In this document: positions 25,961 through 33,577 of the stretch, in pieces
How the letters are laid out: the number at the start of each line of letters is the position of its first letter
Position numbering within the stretch: the first letter of the stretch is position 1
Source of the DNA: Bacteroidota bacterium
GTDB lineage: Bacteria; Bacteroidota; Bacteroidia; Flavobacteriales_D; Crocinitomicaceae
Direction: 5' to 3'
Assembly (NCBI GenBank): GCA_006226425.1
Contig: SBGX01000032.1
Coordinates: 1 to 64,000 of the forward strand
DNA: 64,000 bases
Notes under the pieces: generated by a model
What the model saw: the letters and a program-made list of their open reading frames with translations, nothing else
The model's database searches: none
Told to the model about the DNA's origin: nothing
Program-made: the position numbers and the translations under genes

Positions 25961-28900
25961 ATGAAAAAGTTGAAGAACATTGCGTTAATAGCCATTGGCC
26001 TGGCGGTAACCAATCTGAGTTATGGATACAACCATGACCAGAAAAAGGGAACTAAAAAGGGTGGCTCAGCGACTTACAACAAAGCGAACTGTGCACCGGC
26101 TTCGTCTAAATTAATCATCGAATTTAACGATGTAAAGGCGTTGATGGAACCAGGGGGATTGTTGTTCTTGGATCGTGCGAACGGAGCAGCTTATGAGGTT
26201 CCAAAAGGAGGAGGAGTTATGGCAATTTACGCCGGGTCACTTTGGATGGGTGGAACGGATGTAAACGGTCAGTTGAAATTAGCTGCACAGCGTTTCCGTG
26301 ATAGTGGGGTTGATTTCTGGACTGGTCCATTGACTGTTACCCAGGGATCTGGAAACTATGATCCACTTTCGCCGGTTGGAGACAATGCTCGAAGAGATTA
26401 CGGAGAAGCTACAATTATTCCTGAACAGTGTTTGGCGTATGACAAATTCTTTTCAATCTCGAAAGCAGAGGTAGTTCAATTTGCTGCCTGGTACGAATAT
26501 AATTTGAATCCGATTGGAGATCCGGTAGAAGCTCCTTCTAACGAGTCGATGAACCGAATTAATAACTGGCCTGCTCATGGGGATGTCAGTTTGGGACAGG
26601 ATTTTTATTTGGCACCGTTCTATGATAACAATCAGGATGGAGTTTATGATCCGCTTGAAGGAGACCACCCATGGTACGATGATATTCTTGGTCGTGATGA
26701 TGTAGAATGTGGAGTTGACCGACGAATTACATTGTTTGGTGATGAGACTCACTGGTGGGTATTTAATGATAAAGGGAACATTCACGGGGAAACTGGTGGA
26801 GATCCAATCGGGATGGAAATCCGTGCACAGGCTTTTGCTTTTGCAACGGATGATGAAATCAACCGAATGACATTCTACAACTACGAGTTGATTAACCGTG
26901 GTACCCAGACTTTGCAGGATACTTACTTCTCTAAGTACGTGGATTCTGATTTGGGGAACTATAATGATGACTACGTTGGTTGTGACGTAACCAGAGGATT
27001 AGGATACTGTTTTAACGGAGACCTGTTGGATGAGCAAAACACATCCAGCCAGGGATATGGGGCAAATCCACCGGCAATCGGGGTTGACTTCTTTGAAGGA
27101 CCTTATCAGGATGCTGATGGAGTTGATAACATCGGACCGGTTGATTCCTTGGATGAAAATGGAAACTTTGCTGGATTGATCATTCCTTCTGTTGCGGAAG
27201 CGATTGCAGATAAAGGAATTGTATATCGTGGAATCGGGTTGGGATACGGTGATAACATCATCGATAACGAGCGATTCGGAATGCGTTCTTTCATGTACTA
27301 TACGGCTGGAGCAGGTGCCGGTCAAAGTGACCCACGTACAGCAGCACAGCATTATAACTACATGCAGGGTAACTGGTCAAATGGTACACAAACAGTGTAT
27401 GGAGGTACTGGTTTCCCAGGTTCAACAGGATCAACTACGATTCAGGCAGATTATATGTTCCCGGATGATTCAGATACATTGAACTGGGGAACAAAAGGAG
27501 AAGCTCCAGGTTTCCCTTGGTCTGAGGTAACAGATGGAAACGAACCGGGTGACCGTCGTTTTGTACAGTCTGCTGGTCCATTTACATTGAAGCCAGGAGC
27601 GGTGAACAACATTACAGTTGGGATCGTTTATGGTAGAAGTACAGACGGAGATGCCTTTGCTTCCGTACGTGCATTGAAACGTGCAGATACAAAAGCTCAG
27701 GCTTTGTTTGATAACTGTTTCCGAATTTTTGATCCGCCCCAGGCGCCAAAATTGACGATTCAAGAAGTTGAGAATGCATTGATCTTGATGTTGGACAACC
27801 CTCCTTCTACTTCAAATAATGGGAATGAGGAGTATAAGCAAGAAGACAAAATCAACATTCCTGTAGATATTATTGATCGTACATACATTTTTGAAGGATA
27901 TCAGATTTATCAGTTAGCTGGTGAAGACAACTCTGCAGCTGATATTGGTGATCCAACAAAAGCAAGATTGGTAGCACAGTGTGATATCAAGAATAATATT
28001 TCAAGAATCGTAAACTTCGAATTTGATGAAGGACTAGGATTCTCTATCCCGGTGGAAAAAGTGGACGGTTCAAATGAAGGAATCAAGCACAGCTTCAAAA
28101 TCACAGAAGATCAGTTCGCTCAAGGTGAACGTACACTGGTGAATCACAAACGTTACTACTATACGGCAATTGCATACGCATACAACCAGTATAAAGAGTA
28201 CGATCCAAATGACCCAGAGAAGTTGGATGGTCAGAAAAGACCTTATGTATCATCTCGTTTGGGCTATGATGGAGCAGCGATTCAGGTAATGGAAGGAATT
28301 CCACATGATCCAACTTTTGAAAAAGGAGGAACAATCATTCCATTGGATTATGGAAGTTCACCAGAAATCACTCGTTTGGATGGTCGTGGAAACGGAAATC
28401 GTTCCGTGGAATTAACTCAGGCATCCATTGATTACATTATCGCCAATGGTTACCAGACAAACCCAACTTATAAGAAGGGGGCTGGACCGCTGAACGTGAA
28501 AGTAATCGATCCTTTGAATACGGCTTCTGGATATTTTGAATGTAGATTCAGAGATTATGTGAACAATGGTTCGGATGAATCGAGAAACTATCAGGGAACG
28601 GATACAGCTAGTTGGGTAGTATATCGTTATGATAAAAAAGGAGGAAGTATTATTGATTCAGTTGCTTCCGACAGAACGATTGAAGTGGCAAACGAACAGT
28701 TGATTCCTGAGTGGGGAATTTCGATCGAAATTTATCAGGATCAGTACTATATGGCATCCGGTTCCGGAGCGGAGTACCAGCGATATACACCACCAATTGA
28801 GGCGGTGGTTGAATACGAAGATTCTACACGTCAATGGTTGAGTTTTGTCGAGGATGACGGGGCTTTCTTCCCAACGAACTGGATTCGAAGTGGAGATTAT

Positions 28901-30115
28901 GAACCACAAGCAGGAGAAGATAATCCGGACTTGGGGGTTCAGAACCCAACCTGTTATGCAGATGAATTGGGAGAGGATGTGAACAACTCATACTCCAGTC
29001 TGCTTGGTGGAGGGATCGCACCGTATAGATTAGTTGGTTATCAGTGTGATTATATGCCGATTGCTTACCCAGCTAATTACACCAGCTTCGCAAACTCAAG
29101 AAACCGAAATGGTATTTCCAGAGCACCAAGTGTGGACATTGTGATTACGAATGATAAGAGCAAATGGACACGATGTGCGGTAGTAGAATTGGGCCGTGAT
29201 GAAAACCTGAATGTAGGTGGAGTTGCAGCAGGTAATCTAAGAGGAAGTTTAAGTGTCGATAAAGAAGGAAATCCTGATGGTTCCGGAACAAACGGAATGG
29301 GATGGTTCCCAGGATATGCTATCGATGTGGAAACGGGAATGCGTTTGCATATGGCCTTTGGAGAGAATTCATTCCTTGGTGGAGAGAATGGTTCGGATAT
29401 GATCTGGAACCCGACTTCAAACCTGGTGAACTCTACAGGAGGTCCGTTGCTGGGAGGTCTTCAGCCGGTCTATGTATTTGGATACCGAGTGAACGATGAG
29501 ACGGATGCATCTAGAGAGTGTCCATATTATGACGGGGTAAACACCTGGGTCATTGACAAGTTCCAGACAGCCAGTTCTTCGAGTTTCTCAGATATCTTTA
29601 TGAACCTCGTTTGGGTAGTAAACCCAATGTTGGCTCAGGGACAAGAGTTGATGTCCAATGATCTACGCATTAAGGTTCGCGTGAACAAAGAGTACAACGA
29701 CTTCGTAGCAACTAATGCGAACGGTGGTCGCCCAATGTATGGTTGGACGATGGATGGTTTGAGCACACAAACGAGTGTTGCGAGCGCTGTACAGGAAAAA
29801 TTGGATAAGATCAGCATTGTTCCAAACCCTTACTACGCATATTCTGAATATGAGCGCAATCGTTTGGACACACGTGTGAAGTTGACAAACCTTCCACAAC
29901 AATGTACGATCAAGATTTACAATGTTTCTGGTAAATTGATTCGAACGTACAAAAAGGATAATGATTTGACATACCTGGATTGGGATATGAAGAACTCAAA
30001 AGGAATTCCGATTTCCAGTGGGGTATATATGATCCATGTGGATATTCCGGATGTCGGTGAAACAGTCATCAAGTTCTTTGGTGGAGTTAGACAAATTGAC
30101 CTGGAGAATATTTAA
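25961..30115 (+). CDS. Giant secreted protein with FlgD-like/T9SS-type C-terminus
   Basis: 1384 residues from the ATG at 25961; a TTG-initiated extension to 25952 is less likely. Signal peptide (MKKLKNIALIAIGLAVTNLSYG). Most of the length has no recognisable enzyme motif; there are calcium-type acidic stretches (DNNQDGVYDPLEGD at about 228-241). The last ~95 residues (ISIVPNPYYAYSEYE, IKIYNVSGKLIRTYKK, DWDMKNSKGIPISSGVY) form a FlgD-Ig-like/T9SS type A-like sorting domain. It shares highly biased codons with the receptor upstream, and its stop overlaps the ATG of the upstream-most PorV-like start by one base (TAATG at 30113-30117). It is probably an abundant cell-surface or secreted protein. 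Confidence 0.85.
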   Translation: MKKLKNIALIAIGLAVTNLSYGYNHDQKKGTKKGGSATYNKANCAPASSKLIIEFNDVKALMEPGGLLFLDRANGAAYEVPKGGGVMAIYAGSLWMGGTDVNGQLKLAAQRFRDSGVDFWTGPLTVTQGSGNYDPLSPVGDNARRDYGEATIIPEQCLAYDKFFSISKAEVVQFAAWYEYNLNPIGDPVEAPSNESMNRINNWPAHGDVSLGQDFYLAPFYDNNQDGVYDPLEGDHPWYDDILGRDDVECGVDRRITLFGDETHWWVFNDKGNIHGETGGDPIGMEIRAQAFAFATDDEINRMTFYNYELINRGTQTLQDTYFSKYVDSDLGNYNDDYVGCDVTRGLGYCFNGDLLDEQNTSSQGYGANPPAIGVDFFEGPYQDADGVDNIGPVDSLDENGNFAGLIIPSVAEAIADKGIVYRGIGLGYGDNIIDNERFGMRSFMYYTAGAGAGQSDPRTAAQHYNYMQGNWSNGTQTVYGGTGFPGSTGSTTIQADYMFPDDSDTLNWGTKGEAPGFPWSEVTDGNEPGDRRFVQSAGPFTLKPGAVNNITVGIVYGRSTDGDAFASVRALKRADTKAQALFDNCFRIFDPPQAPKLTIQEVENALILMLDNPPSTSNNGNEEYKQEDKINIPVDIIDRTYIFEGYQIYQLAGEDNSAADIGDPTKARLVAQCDIKNNISRIVNFEFDEGLGFSIPVEKVDGSNEGIKHSFKITEDQFAQGERTLVNHKRYYYTAIAYAYNQYKEYDPNDPEKLDGQKRPYVSSRLGYDGAAIQVMEGIPHDPTFEKGGTIIPLDYGSSPEITRLDGRGNGNRSVELTQASIDYIIANGYQTNPTYKKGAGPLNVKVIDPLNTASGYFECRFRDYVNNGSDESRNYQGTDTASWVVYRYDKKGGSIIDSVASDRTIEVANEQLIPEWGISIEIYQDQYYMASGSGAEYQRYTPPIEAVVEYEDSTRQWLSFVEDDGAFFPTNWIRSGDYEPQAGEDNPDLGVQNPTCYADELGEDVNNSYSSLLGGGIAPYRLVGYQCDYMPIAYPANYTSFANSRNRNGISRAPSVDIVITNDKSKWTRCAVVELGRDENLNVGGVAAGNLRGSLSVDKEGNPDGSGTNGMGWFPGYAIDVETGMRLHMAFGENSFLGGENGSDMIWNPTSNLVNSTGGPLLGGLQPVYVFGYRVNDETDASRECPYYDGVNTWVIDKFQTASSSSFSDIFMNLVWVVNPMLAQGQELMSNDLRIKVRVNKEYNDFVATNANGGRPMYGWTMDGLSTQTSVASAVQEKLDKISIVPNPYYAYSEYERNRLDTRVKLTNLPQQCTIKIYNVSGKLIRTYKKDNDLTYLDWDMKNSKGIPISSGVYMIHVDIPDVGETVIKFFGGVRQIDLENI

Positions 30116-30141
30116 TGTCAACATTTAAAGCAAGAAAGAAG

Positions 30142-31197
30142 ATGAACAAGATAATGAAACATTCAGCTTTTGTAGGGGCATTACTGATCGGAGGTTTTGT
30201 AATGGCCGGAAATGAGGATCGAGTAGGTTCTGCCGGGGCATCTCAGTTGATGGTAAATCCATGGGCCAGAAGTGCTGGTTCTGCAGATGCTGGTTTTGCA
30301 AGTACCAACGGACTGGAAGCAAGTTATATGAATATTGCAGGTCTCGCATACAATGACAAGACTCAGATCAAAATGAACATGACCAACTGGTTGGGAAGTG
30401 CCGGAATTAAGTTTTATTCGGCAGGTATTGCTCAAAGAGTTTCCGAGAGTGGTGTATTGGCACTTAGTGTACAATCCATGAATTTCGGAGATGTCATGAT
30501 CACAACAGTTGACAACCCGGAAGGGGGAATCGGGGTGTTTACTCCGAGAATCAATGTCTTCAACGTTGGTTATGCGAAGAAATTCTCGAAGTCTATTTCA
30601 GGGGGAATCAACTTCAAAGTGATTTCTGAGAGTATCTCAAATATGAAATCAACAGGAGTTGCAGTAGATGCAGGTATTCGCTACGTAACCGGAGAGCAGG
30701 ATCAAATTAAGTTTGGGATCGCACTGAAAAACATCGGACCTACGATGAAGTATCGTGGAGACGGGTTGAGTAATCAGGTGACTTATGTTTCTACTGGGAA
30801 CCTGGCTACTTTGGAGCAACGCTCACAAACATTTGAGTTGCCATCTTTGTTGAACATCGGTGCTTCTTATGACTTCATTTTCTCAGAGACGAGCAAGTTG
30901 ACTGCTATGTTTGGTTTCACGGCAAACTCCTTTTCTCAGGACCAATATCGTTTGGGGCTTGATTACGGAATGGCCAAAGAAAAGGCAGCATTCAACCTGA
31001 GACTGGGTTATGTTTACGAGAAGAACATTTTCAGTATCGAGAACAGAACGAATGCACTATCCGGTCCAACAGCAGGTTTTTCTGTTGACGTGTTGGCAGG
31101 AAAGAGCAAGAGTCCGCTGGGAATTGAATACGCAACAAGAATGACCGGTCCTTTCGGTTTGATCCACACCTTCGGAATCACGATTGGAGTAAAATAA
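30142..31197 (+). CDS. PorV/PorQ-family outer-membrane protein
   Basis: 351 residues from the ATG at 30142, preceded by a purine-rich AGAAAGAAG; the in-frame ATG at 30115, overlapping the previous stop, would give 360 residues. A signal peptide is followed by the family signature GASQLMVNPWARSAGSADAGFAST and a FadL-like beta-barrel ending IHTFGITIGVK. PorV shuttles T9SS cargo from the translocon to the attachment complex. A dedicated homologue beside a T9SS-type cargo suggests a cargo-specific role, which is inference. Confidence 0.82.
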   Translation: MNKIMKHSAFVGALLIGGFVMAGNEDRVGSAGASQLMVNPWARSAGSADAGFASTNGLEASYMNIAGLAYNDKTQIKMNMTNWLGSAGIKFYSAGIAQRVSESGVLALSVQSMNFGDVMITTVDNPEGGIGVFTPRINVFNVGYAKKFSKSISGGINFKVISESISNMKSTGVAVDAGIRYVTGEQDQIKFGIALKNIGPTMKYRGDGLSNQVTYVSTGNLATLEQRSQTFELPSLLNIGASYDFIFSETSKLTAMFGFTANSFSQDQYRLGLDYGMAKEKAAFNLRLGYVYEKNIFSIENRTNALSGPTAGFSVDVLAGKSKSPLGIEYATRMTGPFGLIHTFGITIGVK

Positions 31198-31214
31198 AAA
31201 AATTCATATCTTTG
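31184..31214 (+). promoter_or_regulatory. Promoter of greA (TTG-N20-TATCTTTG)
   Basis: TTG at 31184-31186, a 20-base spacer and TATCTTTG at 31207-31214 match the Bacteroidota consensus. The -33 part lies in the last codons of the PorV-like gene. Transcription should start near 31218-31221, at the foot of the hairpin described next. Confidence 0.7.
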
Positions 31215-31217
31215 TGT

Positions 31218-31253
31218 AACAAGGGAGTCAAGCAATTGGCTCTCTTGTTTTTT
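31218..31253 (+). terminator. Terminator-like hairpin in the greA leader
   Basis: AACAAGGGAGTC (31218-31229) pairs with 31238-31249 (12 pairs, two of them G-T or T-G), an 8-base loop lies between, and six T follow. It can end the TonB/PorV operon, but it also lies at the predicted 5' end of greA mRNA, so it may act as an attenuator. Confidence 0.8.
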
Positions 31254-31270
31254 GTTTAATAAACTTGATT

Positions 31271-31744
31271 ATGTCGAACGTAACATATTATACGGAAGAA
31301 GGTTTGAAGAAGCTTAAGGATGAGCTTCATGAGATGAAGACTGTTCAAAGACCGGCTATTTCGGATCAGATTGCGGAGGCTCGTGATAAAGGTGATTTAT
31401 CTGAGAACGCAGAGTACGATGCAGCCAAAGAGGCTCAGGGACTATTGGAGATGAAAATTTCCAAGATGGAAGAGCTAATAGCCAATGCCCGGATTATTGA
31501 TGAATCTGAGATTGATAGTTCAAAGGCCTATATTTTGTCGAAGGTAAAAATCAAGAATGTGGCGAACGCCATGCAAATGGAGTACACGCTGGTTGCCGAG
31601 AATGAAGCGGACCTGAAAGCCAAGAAAATTTCGGTGGATTCCCCGATTGGGAAAGGTTTACTGGGAAAATCGGTAGGTGAAGTTGCCGAGGTGCAAACAC
31701 CGAATGGAATCGTTAAGTTTGAAATTGTCGAAATAAGCCGTTAA
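31271..31744 (+). CDS. greA: Transcription elongation factor GreA
   Basis: 157 residues, standard length. An N-terminal coiled coil (about 1-75) carries the acidic tip GDLSENAEYD (Asp42, Glu45) that enters the RNA polymerase secondary channel and stimulates transcript cleavage in stalled complexes. The C-terminal FKBP-like domain includes DSPIGKGLLGKSVGEVAEV. I use the ATG at 31271 (MSNVTYYTEEG) rather than 31265, since family members begin this way. The stop overlaps the HIT gene start (TAATG), so the two are translationally coupled. Confidence 0.97.
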   Translation: MSNVTYYTEEGLKKLKDELHEMKTVQRPAISDQIAEARDKGDLSENAEYDAAKEAQGLLEMKISKMEELIANARIIDESEIDSSKAYILSKVKIKNVANAMQMEYTLVAENEADLKAKKISVDSPIGKGLLGKSVGEVAEVQTPNGIVKFEIVEISR

Positions 31745-32133
31745 TGGACACTATTTTTGCCAGGATCATAAAAGGGGAGCTTCCTTGCTATAAAGTGGCT
31801 GAGAACGATCATTTTTTAGCTTTTCTGGACATTTTTCCACTCCAGAGAGGACATGTATTGGTGATTCCTAAACAAAGCGTGGATTATTTCTTTGACATCG
31901 AAGATGATATACTTTCGGAAATGACCGTATTCGCAAAACAGGTATCGCAAAAAATCAAGAAAACTTTTCAGTGTGAGCGTGTAGGGGTAGCAGTTATTGG
32001 TTTTGAAGTTCCTCATGCCCACATACACCTGATTCCATGTAATAGTACGGAAGATATGGACTTTACCCGTCCAAAACTTTCACTTTCACAAGTAGAGCTG
32101 GCAGATATTGCTGAGCGTTTGGCTAAAGCCTAA
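31744..32133 (+). CDS. HIT-family nucleotide hydrolase
   Basis: 129 residues. The histidine triad HAHIHLIP (His91, His93, His95) and the N-terminal IFARIIKGELPCYKV identify the HINT/HIT branch, which hydrolyses phosphoramidates and adenylated nucleotides in the cytoplasm. It overlaps greA by one base; the greA-HIT pair is probably one transcript. It is tail-to-tail with the next gene, with a 4-base overlap. Confidence 0.94.
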   Translation: MDTIFARIIKGELPCYKVAENDHFLAFLDIFPLQRGHVLVIPKQSVDYFFDIEDDILSEMTVFAKQVSQKIKKTFQCERVGVAVIGFEVPHAHIHLIPCNSTEDMDFTRPKLSLSQVELADIAERLAKA

Positions 32134-33554
32134 TCCCCTTCTTCAAGAGAAGATTTTCTCATAAACCAGGATCGAATCAGTCGAATATACCCTCCTCGTT
32201 TCTGAACGTAAATAATAATTTGTGTTTGCAGGTACATCAGTATAAACATGCAAACGATACAGACAAGCGTAAAAGGAACGTCAAAACGGGTTTTATATCC
32301 AATGATTGGTTTGACGATTTGGTAAATCACGATCAGGTGACCAACATATAACCAAAGGGTGTTCCGGCTCATTTGCTTCATGAACTTTGGGAGGTCGTTG
32401 ATCAGGAGACTCAAAAAAGCCATGACCGCTCCAACACTTAGTACGACCCCAAAACGATGATAAATTAAATTGGGGCTATCATGCCAGAAATAGCTTTTTC
32501 CGTAATAGTAAATTTCAAATCGATCTCCTAGCTCCGAAAGGAAAAGAAAGCCCAAACCAAGGAGTGCAAGTTTGAATCCGATGACCTTCTTGAAATTTTT
32601 GTGTTTTACTTCGTAGGACAGCCAGATTCCCATCAGAGCTCCACCGAATACGTATGCCAACCACGGAACAAGTGGAAACATCGATTTTGTTCCGAAATCA
32701 TTCAGGTAAGGGGAGAGAAATATAGGCAGTTCGGTGACCAGGTCAACATTGTGTAGTAATGGGTAGGCACAAATAACGGTAAGGAGCAACAAAAAAATGA
32801 TCAATGCCATTACCCAGCGATGTTTTCTGAAAATGAGATAAATGATCAGGATGGTCAAAAGGCCCAGGGCAATGATATGCAGTACATCTACTCGCAAGGC
32901 ACGCTGCATTTCACTGAGGGTAAGGAGGTTTGAAATAATTAGGTAAGGAATGGAGATCAAAATCCCATAGAATACGGAACTCATCAGACGCGTCTGAAAT
33001 TCTTGTTTTTTCAGGTAGTCCGTATTTAGAATGAGTTCCCGGTAGCGTGGATTAGTCAGGAAACTCTTTTTAAAGATCTTGCGAAGCAATCGCTGTCTTT
33101 TGCTTTCCTTTTCCTCTCTTAATTTCTTGTAGAGATAGAGCGCAAGAGAGATCACAAAAATGGTGGAGAGTGTTTCCCCAATCCCTACCTCAAGGAATTG
33201 TCGGACACCATCTTCTGTAAAAATCTTCCAGATCACGTAAATCGGAAAGTTCAGAAGATATCCCCAAAACAATAAAGTGATCACACGCTGAATCCCGGTT
33301 TTGATCCTCGGATTGGTGCCGTTGGGCAATTCCTGCGAAATCATCAGGAAAGTAAAAACAGAACCCGAAACCATCATGAAAAAGGGAGCAGTGTATCCCC
33401 GAAGGCTTCTCCAGACCTTGATCCCTTCACTATGTCCGTCCCGGATTGCGAGATCCAAAAAATCATAGGTCGTATGCCCCTGGATCATCATAAACAATGC
33501 CAGTACCCTCATCAGATCAAGAAAGAGTATGCGTTGGGGTTTTTGCATGTCCAA
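32130..33554 (-). CDS. Polytopic membrane protein, DUF1624/HGSNAT-like acyltransferase
   Basis: 474 residues with about 10-11 hydrophobic segments. The N-terminus RILFLDLMRVLALFMMIQGHT and the next helix RGYTAPFFMMVSGSVFTF match the DUF1624/heparan-alpha-glucosaminide N-acetyltransferase-like family, where the conserved histidine in the first helix (Q-G-H) is likely catalytic. Such proteins transfer acyl groups across the inner membrane to sugars. A soluble charged loop (about 145-200) breaks the membrane region. ATG at 33548 is an alternative start. It follows the second PorE-like gene by 23 bases and may belong to the same transcript. Confidence 0.72.
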   Translation of the reverse strand: MDMQKPQRILFLDLMRVLALFMMIQGHTTYDFLDLAIRDGHSEGIKVWRSLRGYTAPFFMMVSGSVFTFLMISQELPNGTNPRIKTGIQRVITLLFWGYLLNFPIYVIWKIFTEDGVRQFLEVGIGETLSTIFVISLALYLYKKLREEKESKRQRLLRKIFKKSFLTNPRYRELILNTDYLKKQEFQTRLMSSVFYGILISIPYLIISNLLTLSEMQRALRVDVLHIIALGLLTILIIYLIFRKHRWVMALIIFLLLLTVICAYPLLHNVDLVTELPIFLSPYLNDFGTKSMFPLVPWLAYVFGGALMGIWLSYEVKHKNFKKVIGFKLALLGLGFLFLSELGDRFEIYYYGKSYFWHDSPNLIYHRFGVVLSVGAVMAFLSLLINDLPKFMKQMSRNTLWLYVGHLIVIYQIVKPIIGYKTRFDVPFTLVCIVCMFILMYLQTQIIIYVQKRGGYIRLIRSWFMRKSSLEEGD

Positions 33555-33577
33555 AAATATAAATTAATTCACAGAAC

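Noticed and set aside
22183-30115. SusC/SusD-type glycan uptake locus
   Set aside because: The gene after the receptor is a 1384-residue T9SS-like protein, not a SusD lipoprotein, and no glycoside hydrolase is nearby.
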